Below, one piece after another: positions 25,023 through 31,863 of a DNA stretch of 64,000 bases. Origin of the DNA: Lentisphaeria bacterium (lineage in GTDB: Bacteria > Verrucomicrobiota > Lentisphaeria > Victivallales > UBA1829); NCBI GenBank assembly GCA_017541665.1, contig JAFXYP010000073.1, positions 1-64,000 of the forward strand, given 5' to 3'. Position 1 is the stretch's first letter, and each line of letters begins with the position of its first letter. The notes beneath the pieces were generated by a model. That model was not told where the DNA came from, did not search any database, and worked only from the letters and a program-made list of their open reading frames with translations. Made by a program: the position numbers and the translations under genes.

Positions 25023-25748
25023 TCACTCCAGGAATGCCGAGGAATGGTTCGTGAGCTCGGCTTCGCTCGAAATGTTGATGGAGTCGCGCCCGGTGAGCCA
25101 GTCGTGCAGCGGGATGTCCAGCGGATAATGGACGAACTCGAAATCGAAGTGGATCGTCTGGTCGAACCCGTTCACCTTGAAATCGAGTTCTGGGTGCCTG
25201 CCTTCACTGCAGTCGTCGCATCTGCCGATCATGGGCTCGCCATAATACGGGCAGAGGTAGTTCGTATGGAACCGGTCTTTGCCGCCCCAGTAGGCGTATT
25301 CCACATAGCGGTTGCCCTCCATGAAGCCTCGCAGGAGAGATTTCTCCGTCTCCACCGAGTTCCAGCTCGAGTATCTGCCGAGGTCGGGCGTCACCATGGC
25401 TCCCGAGGCGGGCGCGGCCTTGATCTGCGCCTCCCGGATGGCGTAGTAATCCTTGAAGCCGACCGCTGCGGAGCGTGCGCCGCGGAAGGCCGCGTAGTCG
25501 GCGACCATGTCGGCGAGCGCGAGCTGGAAAAGCTGGAGAATGCCGAAGAGGATGAACCCGAGCAGGATCATGGCGAGGAACGATTCGAGGATCGCGGAGC
25601 CGCGTTCCCCTTTCCGGCGCGCATGCCTGCCTGCCCGGATGCAATGCGCCGCGCGCCCCCAGGCGGGATCCGCCGCCTCGGAGCGTCCTTGAACGCCGCA
25701 GGGACCCACAGCCCGGCGGCGAGGCAGATGTCGGGACAGACAGCGCAT
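25023..25748 (-). CDS. TadE-like pilus-assembly protein
   Basis: 241 residues from ATG 25748, preceded by AAAGGA at 7 nt. A basic N-terminus of about 45 residues leads to GERGSAILESFLAMILLGFI, the TadE-type Glu-containing membrane segment. Then come a conserved-looking ADYAAFRGARSAAVG (also typical of TadE) and a C-terminal domain with a Cys cluster (CPYYGEPMIGRCDDC). The cluster could bind a metal or form disulfides in the periplasm. It belongs to the pilin-pilin-TadE-TadG group. Confidence 0.8.
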   Translation of the reverse strand: MRCLSRHLPRRRAVGPCGVQGRSEAADPAWGRAAHCIRAGRHARRKGERGSAILESFLAMILLGFILFGILQLFQLALADMVADYAAFRGARSAAVGFKDYYAIREAQIKAAPASGAMVTPDLGRYSSWNSVETEKSLLRGFMEGNRYVEYAYWGGKDRFHTNYLCPYYGEPMIGRCDDCSEGRHPELDFKVNGFDQTIHFDFEFVHYPLDIPLHDWLTGRDSINISSEAELTNHSSAFLE

Positions 25749-25833
25749 GCTCACATCCTTTTTCGGAAAATAATCAGACACGGGCGGCGCTCAGACGCTT
25801 CCCGTGTCCGTTTCATCAGGCGGAACAGTCCGA

Positions 25834-26100
25834 TCAGAAATTGATGTCGGACGGGCCGTTCTTGTCCATTTCCTGCAACTGTTTCAGGCTGTCGCCGTCG
25901 TCGCCCGCGGCCTGTGCGGAGTTCTGTCCGCCGATGGCCGTCGTGGTGCCGGCGATCAGGGCCTTGATGCGGTCGCCGAAAAGCCCGAGCACGGTCAGTG
26001 CCGCGACCGCGACGAGCGCGATGATGATGATGTACTCCAGGATGGCCTGTCCGCCGGAGGAGCGGCGTCTCTTTTCGTAATACTTTCTGTTGAATTTCAT
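25834..26100 (-). CDS. Flp-type pilin-like protein
   Basis: 88 residues from ATG 26100. Prepilin-like: a basic leader (MKFNRKYYEKRRRSSGG), then GQAILEYIIIIALVAVAALT with the Glu at position 5 of the hydrophobic helix, as in Flp/TadE pilins processed by a prepilin peptidase. The C-terminal part is short and acidic with no recognised fold. It is followed after 85 nt by the TadE-like gene. Confidence 0.8.
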   Translation of the reverse strand: MKFNRKYYEKRRRSSGGQAILEYIIIIALVAVAALTVLGLFGDRIKALIAGTTTAIGGQNSAQAAGDDGDSLKQLQEMDKNGPSDINF

Positions 26101-26138
26101 ATCAGGGCTCCTTGGTTCGAGGTTTTGTATCGGTTCGG

Positions 26139-26300
26139 TCACGGCTCCCAGGCGATTAGGGTCAGGATCCGCCAGCCGTATTCGAGAAAAACGCGCATGA
26201 GGAGAAAAAGCGTGAGGGCGACGAGCACGACCATGCAGAGCATCACGGTGTATTCCGCGAGCACCTGCCCGGATTCGCTTTTGCGCGCGCGTCGTCTCAT
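26139..26300 (-). CDS. Minimal pilin-like/TadE-like peptide
   Basis: 53 residues, little more than a leader and a helix: MRRRARKSESGQVLAEYTVM, then a hydrophobic segment and YGWRILTLIAWEP. The SGQVLAEYT block has the +5-type Glu of Flp pilins. ATG 26300 has GGAG upstream and a promoter with an extended -10 directly before it, which makes it the first gene of the pilin cluster. The Arg-rich open frame further upstream overlaps the promoter and is not used. Confidence 0.75.
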   Translation of the reverse strand: MRRRARKSESGQVLAEYTVMLCMVVLVALTLFLLMRVFLEYGWRILTLIAWEP

Positions 26301-26320
26301 TTTTCCTGCTCCGTTACAAT

Positions 26321-26348
26321 ACGATAGCATATTTTTTTCAGGTTTCAA
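26321..26348 (-). promoter_or_regulatory. Promoter of the pilin cluster
   Basis: On the minus strand, TTGAAA (26348-26343), 16 nt, TATCGT (26326-26321) preceded by TGC; the first pilin ATG is 21 nt downstream. Confidence 0.65.
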
Positions 26349-26433
26349 ATCAAAAAGACAGCAAAAACGAAAAAAAACAGGGAACCGGCGCGGGAAAGGG
26401 CGCATTTCCGGCAGTCCGGGGGCTTCCGCCCGG

Positions 26434-27519
26434 TCATTTGTCCTTTTTCTTTGCCGAGGCGTTTTTCTTGTTGTTCTTCGCGGCGGACTTTGCAACGTCG
26501 TCGAGGAATTCCTCGGAGAGGTTCATCGTGAAGACGGCGTCGTTGCCCTTCGGCTCGTGTTTGAGCGTGGAGAGCGGGTTGGCGCCGCCGCCCTTCTGGA
26601 TGAGCTTGCCGTCCTTGCCGATTTCGAAGGACGCGCTGGAGAGCATGGTGTAGAGCGTCACGAACCCGTCGACGGTCCGGAAGACCTCGTCGCGGACTTC
26701 GGAGCTGGTGCAGCGGAGCGTGATCGTGGCGTCGAGGGAGCCGCGGGAGCCTTCGGTGATGCGTGCGAAAATGGACTTGACGTTGTTTCGGATGTCCTCG
26801 ATGTCCGGATCCTCCTCGTCGATCTCGATGGAGCTGTTTCCTGCCTTGATCTTCGTCTTTTTTTCCTCGGCGGAACGGGGGTTTGCCTCCTCCTCAGCCT
26901 TCATTTTCCCCTGCACATAGGCGGCGTCGACCGCTGCGGAGACGAGTGCCCCCTTGACTTTCATGCTGGTGACCATCATGGGCGTATCCGGGTTCACGGC
27001 CCAGATGAAGGGCTGGGTTTCCGGGAGGTTGAAAGCCATGCGGCACTGCATGATGTCGTCGGAGATGAACTCGAAGAGGGCGAGGGCGTCGGTCTTGCCG
27101 TTGATCGTGTGAATCTTCAGGATGCGCGCGCCGTTGAAGGTGGAGGCTTCGGTCTTGATGTCTTCGCGTTCGGCGAGGCGTTTGTAGATGGCGTTGACGC
27201 GTCCGGGGGCATAGAGGACGACGTCCATGAGGGATTTTTCGAAGTCGCCGGGGTCGATCTCGGTGAGGAAGAAGGAGACGTCGCCGTTAAGGTCCTCCAG
27301 GATCATCGCCACGTCGTCGAGGCTTTTTGCGAGGTCGACGCCGTCCTTGTAGAGGAGGGTGTTGAGCGAGGAGGAAGCAGTGGCTTTTGCCGCATTGACG
27401 TAGAGTGCGAATTTCGCGTTCGACGGGATGTAGGTCTCCGAGACCGCGAAAAGGGACGGCGCGAGCGCTGCGAGGGAGAAAAGCAACGCGGCCGTTTTGA
27501 TGCCGGAGAGTATTTTCAT
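26434..27519 (-). CDS. Exported protein of unknown function
   Basis: 361 residues from ATG 27519 (AAGGA site). Signal peptide MKILSGIKTAALLFSLAALA ending around SLFA-VSE. The mature protein starts YIPSNAKFALYVNAAK and contains a mix of beta-rich and helical segments (DVAMILEDLNGDVSFFLTEI, GARILKIHTI), an acidic insert around residues 240-260, and a Lys-rich C-terminus (KNNKKNASAKKKDK). I do not recognise it; the opening resembles exported proteins that describe a per-residue error or cost term, but this is too vague to name. It is downstream of the three SecD-head-like lipoproteins (28-nt gap) and likely in the same transcript. Confidence 0.75.
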   Translation of the reverse strand: MKILSGIKTAALLFSLAALAPSLFAVSETYIPSNAKFALYVNAAKATASSSLNTLLYKDGVDLAKSLDDVAMILEDLNGDVSFFLTEIDPGDFEKSLMDVVLYAPGRVNAIYKRLAEREDIKTEASTFNGARILKIHTINGKTDALALFEFISDDIMQCRMAFNLPETQPFIWAVNPDTPMMVTSMKVKGALVSAAVDAAYVQGKMKAEEEANPRSAEEKKTKIKAGNSSIEIDEEDPDIEDIRNNVKSIFARITEGSRGSLDATITLRCTSSEVRDEVFRTVDGFVTLYTMLSSASFEIGKDGKLIQKGGGANPLSTLKHEPKGNDAVFTMNLSEEFLDDVAKSAAKNNKKNASAKKKDK

Positions 27520-27547
27520 GGTAGGCGTCCTTTCTGCCGTAGAATCT

Positions 27548-28153
27548 TTATTGCTGGGAGAAGTGCATGAAATTGCGGATGGCGTTCGCTTCAAGGTTCA
27601 GCGCGGTCGGTTCGTCGAAGGGGCCGTCGACGACCACGGTGTCCTCGTCGGAATAGAGGAAGCGCGGCCTGAAGGTGCGGTAGAGCACGTCGTCGATGAC
27701 GAATGCGAGCGAGGGAGATTTGCCGCGGTCATCGGAGGCGGTGAGCTTGCGCCAGAGCTTGCCGCCCTGGGGCGTCAGGTGGAAGCGGAGTTTGTAGAAT
27801 CCAGGCAGGTCGTTGATGGCGATGGCTTCGATGGAGACGATGTCGGAGGAGTCCAGGAGCTGGTTCTTGTCGATGACGACCTCGTCCTCGAACATGGACG
27901 GGATCTGGTATTCCTTCTCGTCGCCGCGCGTGTGTCGGATGATCTCATGGATGGAGACGACGCCGACTTCGCCGGGCTCCCCGACGACGGGCTTGTAGAC
28001 ATCTTCCTTCTCGTCGACATTGAGCGGGTCGAAGATGTTGGTCCCGCTTTCGCAGGCGCACAGGCAGGACGCGGCAAGGAAGAACAGCGCGGGACGGATG
28101 GCTGCCCGTAAAGCGCGCAAGGCAGTGTTCGGGATGTGGATTCGTGTCGTCAT
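27548..28153 (-). CDS. SecD P1-head-like lipoprotein, paralogue 1
   Basis: 201 residues. Lipoprotein signal PALFFLAASCLCACES. The N-terminal half contains SIHEIIRHTRG, shared by the three paralogues; the C-terminal half follows the SecD P1 head pattern: YKLRFHLTPQGGKLWRKL, then LAFVIDDVLYRTFRPR and TVVVDGPFDEPTALNLEA (in SecD: an LT..G block, a LAIVLDG.V block and an I.G.F...EA block). It is 5 nt downstream of paralogue 2. A free head without the membrane channel is not ordinary SecD; a periplasmic substrate-binding or sensing role is an inference. Confidence 0.75.
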   Translation of the reverse strand: MTTRIHIPNTALRALRAAIRPALFFLAASCLCACESGTNIFDPLNVDEKEDVYKPVVGEPGEVGVVSIHEIIRHTRGDEKEYQIPSMFEDEVVIDKNQLLDSSDIVSIEAIAINDLPGFYKLRFHLTPQGGKLWRKLTASDDRGKSPSLAFVIDDVLYRTFRPRFLYSDEDTVVVDGPFDEPTALNLEANAIRNFMHFSQQ

Positions 28154-28158
28154 GGTCG

Positions 28159-28722
28159 TCAGTTGAGGCGGAAATAGTTCCGCGCCGAGTTGGATTCAAG
28201 GTATTTTGCGGTGGCGGGGTCGAACGGTCCGTCCACAATGATGGAGTCCGTGACGTCGTCGTAGAGCAGGCGCGGGACGAAGGTGCGGTAGACGAGGCCG
28301 TCGATGACGAATGCGACATGCGTAGCCTTGTTCGGGAGGCTGAGTCCGATCCAGTGACGCCTCCCGCGGTCGGTCAGCTTCAGTTCGAGGCTGCAATAGG
28401 GGGGCAGCTTTTCGATCGGGACGGCCTTGACCTTCTTGATGTCCACGGACCCCAGAAGGACGGTCTTGTTCAGGCAGAGGTCGTCGCCGAACAGAGAGGG
28501 CGCCATGACCTCCTTGTCGGTGCCGCGGCGCATGTGGATGATCTCCTGGATCTCGATGAGACCCTCCAGGGGGCGGTCGGACGAGTCGAAGTTCTCCGGG
28601 TCGAATATCCGGTCCACGTCGTCGGCGCTGCAGCTCTGCCCCCCCGCACCGCAGCAGAAGACCGCGGTGAAGAGGATCATGACGACGGGGAGAACCCGGC
28701 GGATATGTTTTGAGATGGTCAT
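28159..28722 (-). CDS. SecD P1-head-like lipoprotein, paralogue 2
   Basis: 187 residues. The signal ILFTAVFCCGAGGQSC has several candidate lipid Cys residues. The shared N-terminal block is EIQEIIHMRRGTDKEV, and the head pattern is CSLELKLTDRGRRHWIGL, VAFVIDGLVYRTFVPR, IIVDGPFDPATAKYLES. Spacing is 5 nt to paralogue 1 and 7 nt from paralogue 3, so the three are one transcript. Divergence among copies is high outside these motifs, so the duplication is old. Confidence 0.75.
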   Translation of the reverse strand: MTISKHIRRVLPVVMILFTAVFCCGAGGQSCSADDVDRIFDPENFDSSDRPLEGLIEIQEIIHMRRGTDKEVMAPSLFGDDLCLNKTVLLGSVDIKKVKAVPIEKLPPYCSLELKLTDRGRRHWIGLSLPNKATHVAFVIDGLVYRTFVPRLLYDDVTDSIIVDGPFDPATAKYLESNSARNYFRLN

Positions 28723-28729
28723 GGAGAGG

Positions 28730-29278
28730 TCATTTCCTCATCTTGAAATAATTGAATTTCGCGTTGTTGTGGATGGCCATCGCCGTGGCCTGGTCGAACG
28801 GGCCGTCCACGATGACCGAGGTCGCCTCGTCGTCGATTTGCCGGGGCACGAACCCGCGGTACACCGTGCCGTCGATCACGAATGCCAGCTGGGTGCCCTT
28901 GTGCTGCACGCTGAGGTTGATCCAGAGCATGCGTCCGCGTTCGGTGAGGTCGAACCGGAGGTTGTAGAATCCCTGGTCGCCGGGGATCGGGAGATACTGG
29001 ATGTCCTTGATCTCGGACGAATCGAGCAGCTGCATGGAATGGATCGTCACTTCACCGCCGAAATACGACGATACGGTCCGCTCGATGCCGTCGCCCTGTT
29101 TATTGCGGATGACTTCGTGGATGGAGACCACGTTCTTCGGCGGTTTCTGCATCTCCTCCCAGTTGTCCGGGTCGAAATACAGGCGGACCTCCTCACGGTC
29201 GCAGCTGTGGTAGCCGCAACAGAAGAGGGCTGAGCAGAGAAGTGCCGCCGGAGCAAGAAGTCTACGGATGGTTTTCAT
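28730..29278 (-). CDS. SecD P1-head-like lipoprotein, paralogue 3 (first of the operon)
   Basis: 182 residues from ATG 29278. Signal AAALLCSALFCCGYHSC. Shared blocks: SIHEVIRNKQGDGIE, YNLRFDLTERGRMLWINL, LAFVIDGTVYRGFVPR, VIVDGPFDQATAMAIHNN. A promoter lies 40-70 nt upstream in the divergent region shared with moxR. The pattern of LT-x-x-G, FVIDG-x-VYR and VDGPFD matches the SecDF P1 head, where this surface moves between two positions during protein translocation. Confidence 0.75.
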   Translation of the reverse strand: MKTIRRLLAPAALLCSALFCCGYHSCDREEVRLYFDPDNWEEMQKPPKNVVSIHEVIRNKQGDGIERTVSSYFGGEVTIHSMQLLDSSEIKDIQYLPIPGDQGFYNLRFDLTERGRMLWINLSVQHKGTQLAFVIDGTVYRGFVPRQIDDEATSVIVDGPFDQATAMAIHNNAKFNYFKMRK

Positions 29279-29318
29279 GAGGAGTCCCGGGTTTGAATCG
29301 TTTCGTGTCGTAAATAAT

Positions 29319-29346
29319 AAGATAGACTCCAAACGCGAAAATGCAA
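29319..29346 (-). promoter_or_regulatory. Promoter of the SecD-head-like lipoprotein operon
   Basis: On the minus strand, TTGCAT (29346-29341), 16 nt, TATCTT (29324-29319). Confidence 0.6.
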
Positions 29347-29397
29347 CCGTCCTTTCCGAAAAAGAGCCGGAAAAAACGGCAAAAACGCGTTTTCCGG

Positions 29398-29428
29398 TTG
29401 AAAAATCCGCGGAACGGGGTATTATAAT
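29398..29428 (+). promoter_or_regulatory. Promoter of the moxR operon
   Basis: TTGAAA (29398-29403), then TATTAT 16 nt downstream (29420-29425), with an overlapping TATAAT at 29423-29428. The ATG of moxR is 71 nt further on, behind GGAGGTG. Confidence 0.7.
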
Positions 29429-29498
29429 TGCTGTTTTTGATTGTTGTCGGCGGTGCATCCGCCGTCCGGTTTCGCCGCAGCTTTACGGAGGTGAAAAT

Positions 29499-30449
29499 AT
29501 GGCAGACCCCCAGGCGTCCCATTTGGAGACGATCGGACAGATACGGACCCGTTTGAAACAGGTCATCCGCGGAAAAGACGAAGTGATCGGATTGCTGTTG
29601 AACGCGGTGCTGGCGAACGGCCATGTGCTGCTGGATGACGTGCCGGGCGTGGGCAAGACCACGCTCGCCAAGGCGCTGGCCCTGACGGTCCGGGCGGATT
29701 TCAAGCGCATCCAGTTTACGTCCGACATGATGCCGTCCGACATCCTCGGCTCGTCGGTCTTCAACCAGCAGTCCGGGGAGTTCAAATTCTATCCGGGCCC
29801 CGTCTTCGCCAACATTCTTCTCGGCGACGAGATCAACCGCGCCTCGCCCCGCACGCAGTCCGCGCTGCTGGAGGCCATGAACGAGCATCAGGTCTCGATC
29901 GAGGGCGTACGCTACGACCTGCCGAAGCCGTTCCTCGTGATCGCCACGGAGAACCCGGTCGAATACTTCGGCACGTTCCCGCTTCCCGAGGCGCAACTGG
30001 ACCGCTTCGCCATGAAGTTTTCGCTCGGCTATCCCGATTCCGAAGAGGAGCTTGCCATGCTGAACGACCGGTGGCAGGACGATCCGCTGGACCGCATCGA
30101 ACCCGTCATCGACTGCGCCGGCCTCGTGGAGATCCAGAAGTCCGTGCGCGCCGTGACCATGGAGCAGTCCGTGCAGGAATACGCCCGCGAACTTGTGGCC
30201 GCCACGCGCGATCCCGAGAACGGCTTCTCGCTCGGCGCCAGTCCTCGCGCCCTGCTCGACCTTGCCCGTTGCGCCCAGGCACGCGCCCTGCTGAACGGAC
30301 GTGAATTCGTGACCCCGGACGATGTCTCCTTCCTCGCCGTCCCAGTCCTGGCGCACAGGCTGATCCTGAACCGGAAGAGCAGCCATGCGGGCGCTTCCGC
30401 CGCGGACCTGATTGCCGCCGTCGTGAAGAAGACGCGCGTTCCCGTCTGA
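29499..30449 (+). CDS. MoxR-family AAA+ ATPase
   Basis: 316 residues from ATG 29499, with the strong site ACGGAGGTG five bases upstream. AAA+ chaperone-like ATPase: Walker A DDVPGVGKTTLAKAL (about 47-61), Walker B LLGDEINRASPRTQSALLEA (about 108), sensor 1 in VIATENPVEY, and the C-terminal lid with GASPRALLDLARCAQARAL. MoxR proteins work with DUF58 and membrane proteins encoded next to them, as here, to mature or assemble cell-surface proteins. The downstream order MoxR-DUF58-transglutaminase is a common operon. Confidence 0.94.
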   Translation: MADPQASHLETIGQIRTRLKQVIRGKDEVIGLLLNAVLANGHVLLDDVPGVGKTTLAKALALTVRADFKRIQFTSDMMPSDILGSSVFNQQSGEFKFYPGPVFANILLGDEINRASPRTQSALLEAMNEHQVSIEGVRYDLPKPFLVIATENPVEYFGTFPLPEAQLDRFAMKFSLGYPDSEEELAMLNDRWQDDPLDRIEPVIDCAGLVEIQKSVRAVTMEQSVQEYARELVAATRDPENGFSLGASPRALLDLARCAQARALLNGREFVTPDDVSFLAVPVLAHRLILNRKSSHAGASAADLIAAVVKKTRVPV

Positions 30450-30480
30450 GGGCTGCTTTTTTCGGAGAAGGAGTCGAGAG

Positions 30481-31863
30481 ATGAACCGGAACCCGCTGCA
30501 TTTGGTCCGCGACGTCTGGGGAAAGTTTCTGGACGGCCCGCAGTGGATGCGCGAGTCGCACGGACTCGGCTTCGTGTTCCGGTACTACCGTTCGCCGTCG
30601 CTCAAGCTTCTTTTCTGGGCGATGGCGTGGTATGAACGCCTTTTCAGCCGCCCCCTGCGCCTGCTCTTCATCGTGATCCCGATGTTCGCGTTCTTCGCCG
30701 TGTTCGCGCTTCACAGCCCGGCCATCCCGGTTTTCCTGTTCCTCCTGGTGCTGCTGGCGGTCGACCTCCTGCTCGGTTTCATTTTCCGTCCCCGCCTCGT
30801 CGTCGGACGCGACCTTCCGCCCCGCGTCAAGTGCGGCGTCGCGTTTGACGTGAACTACCGCGTCCGCAATCTCCGGCGCCTGCCCGCCGCCGACCTGCTG
30901 CTCGATCCGAACATTGAGCTGCCGGAGCTGAGGCGCGTCCATGGATTCCGGTACTGCGCGGTGCCGGCGCGTACGGAAGAGATGTTCTGTATGGAGCTGA
31001 AGGCGTTGAAACGCGGCGTGTTCTCCATCCCGCAGGGGGTTGCGGAGTCCTCCTTCCCGTTCAATCTCTTCAAGCACTCCGTCCTTTTCGCCCGGAAAGA
31101 GTGTCTGATCGTGCATCCGGCAAGCCGGAACCTGCGGAACCTCTTCCCGCGTGGCGGCGACGCCCGGCACCGGCTGAGCGCGCGTTCCGTGCCGCGTCCG
31201 GGCGAGAGCATGGACTTCTACGGTTGCCGCGTGTACCGGCCCGGCGACTCCCCGCGCAAGATCCACTGGCGGGCTACCGCGCGCTACCGCATGCCGATCA
31301 TCAAGGAGTACCAGCAGGAACACGTCTCGCACGCGGCAGTCCTGCTGGACACGTATGTCCCGCGCTCCCGTCTGGCCGCCGGAATGCTCCGCTCGCTGTT
31401 CAGCCTGTCGGAATCCCTGCTGAAAGCCCGCACGGACCGGACGTTCGAGGCGGCAGTCTCCCTGACGGCATCGATCGCGGAGACGCTGACCTCGATGGCG
31501 TATCATGTCGATCTGCTGGCTGTGGGCGGCCGCATCAGCCGGTTCCCGTCGAACGGCGAACCGGACCGTGACTGCGACCCGCTGCTGGACGAGCTTGCCA
31601 TGGCGTCGACGTCCGCGAGGGATGCTTTTGCCGGGAGCGGGGCGAAGGCCCTGTCCGGGGAGGCGCTTGAGTCCGGTACGGTGTTCGTGGTGCTGATGCG
31701 CTGGGACGAGTCTGCCCGGGCGTTTCTTGACTCCCTGAATGACCGCGGCTCGCAGATCGTGCCCCTTCTGGTGTCTCCGGACGTCCCGGAAGGCGATCTG
31801 CCGGAGAATCTGCGGACGGTGACGCCGGAATCCGTCCTGACGGGAGACGATCTGCCGTTATGA
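30481..31863 (+). CDS. DUF58 domain-containing protein
   Basis: 460 residues. Two membrane segments near residues 60-105 (LRLLFIVIPMFAFFAVFALH, FLFLLVLLAVDLLLGFIF), then a beta-rich region and the DUF58 signature FYGCRVYRPGDSPRKIHWRA (about 243-262). The C-terminal part is a degenerate von Willebrand-like domain (HAAVLLDTYVPRSRL). It lies 31 nt after moxR and overlaps the transglutaminase gene by 4 nt. Its partner is expected to be the MoxR ATPase. Confidence 0.92.
   Translation: MNRNPLHLVRDVWGKFLDGPQWMRESHGLGFVFRYYRSPSLKLLFWAMAWYERLFSRPLRLLFIVIPMFAFFAVFALHSPAIPVFLFLLVLLAVDLLLGFIFRPRLVVGRDLPPRVKCGVAFDVNYRVRNLRRLPAADLLLDPNIELPELRRVHGFRYCAVPARTEEMFCMELKALKRGVFSIPQGVAESSFPFNLFKHSVLFARKECLIVHPASRNLRNLFPRGGDARHRLSARSVPRPGESMDFYGCRVYRPGDSPRKIHWRATARYRMPIIKEYQQEHVSHAAVLLDTYVPRSRLAAGMLRSLFSLSESLLKARTDRTFEAAVSLTASIAETLTSMAYHVDLLAVGGRISRFPSNGEPDRDCDPLLDELAMASTSARDAFAGSGAKALSGEALESGTVFVVLMRWDESARAFLDSLNDRGSQIVPLLVSPDVPEGDLPENLRTVTPESVLTGDDLPL

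Noticed and set aside
27548-29278. The three paralogues as fragments of a broken secD gene
   Set aside because: Each has its own complete lipoprotein signal, start and stop, and none has membrane helices of SecD; they are intact genes.
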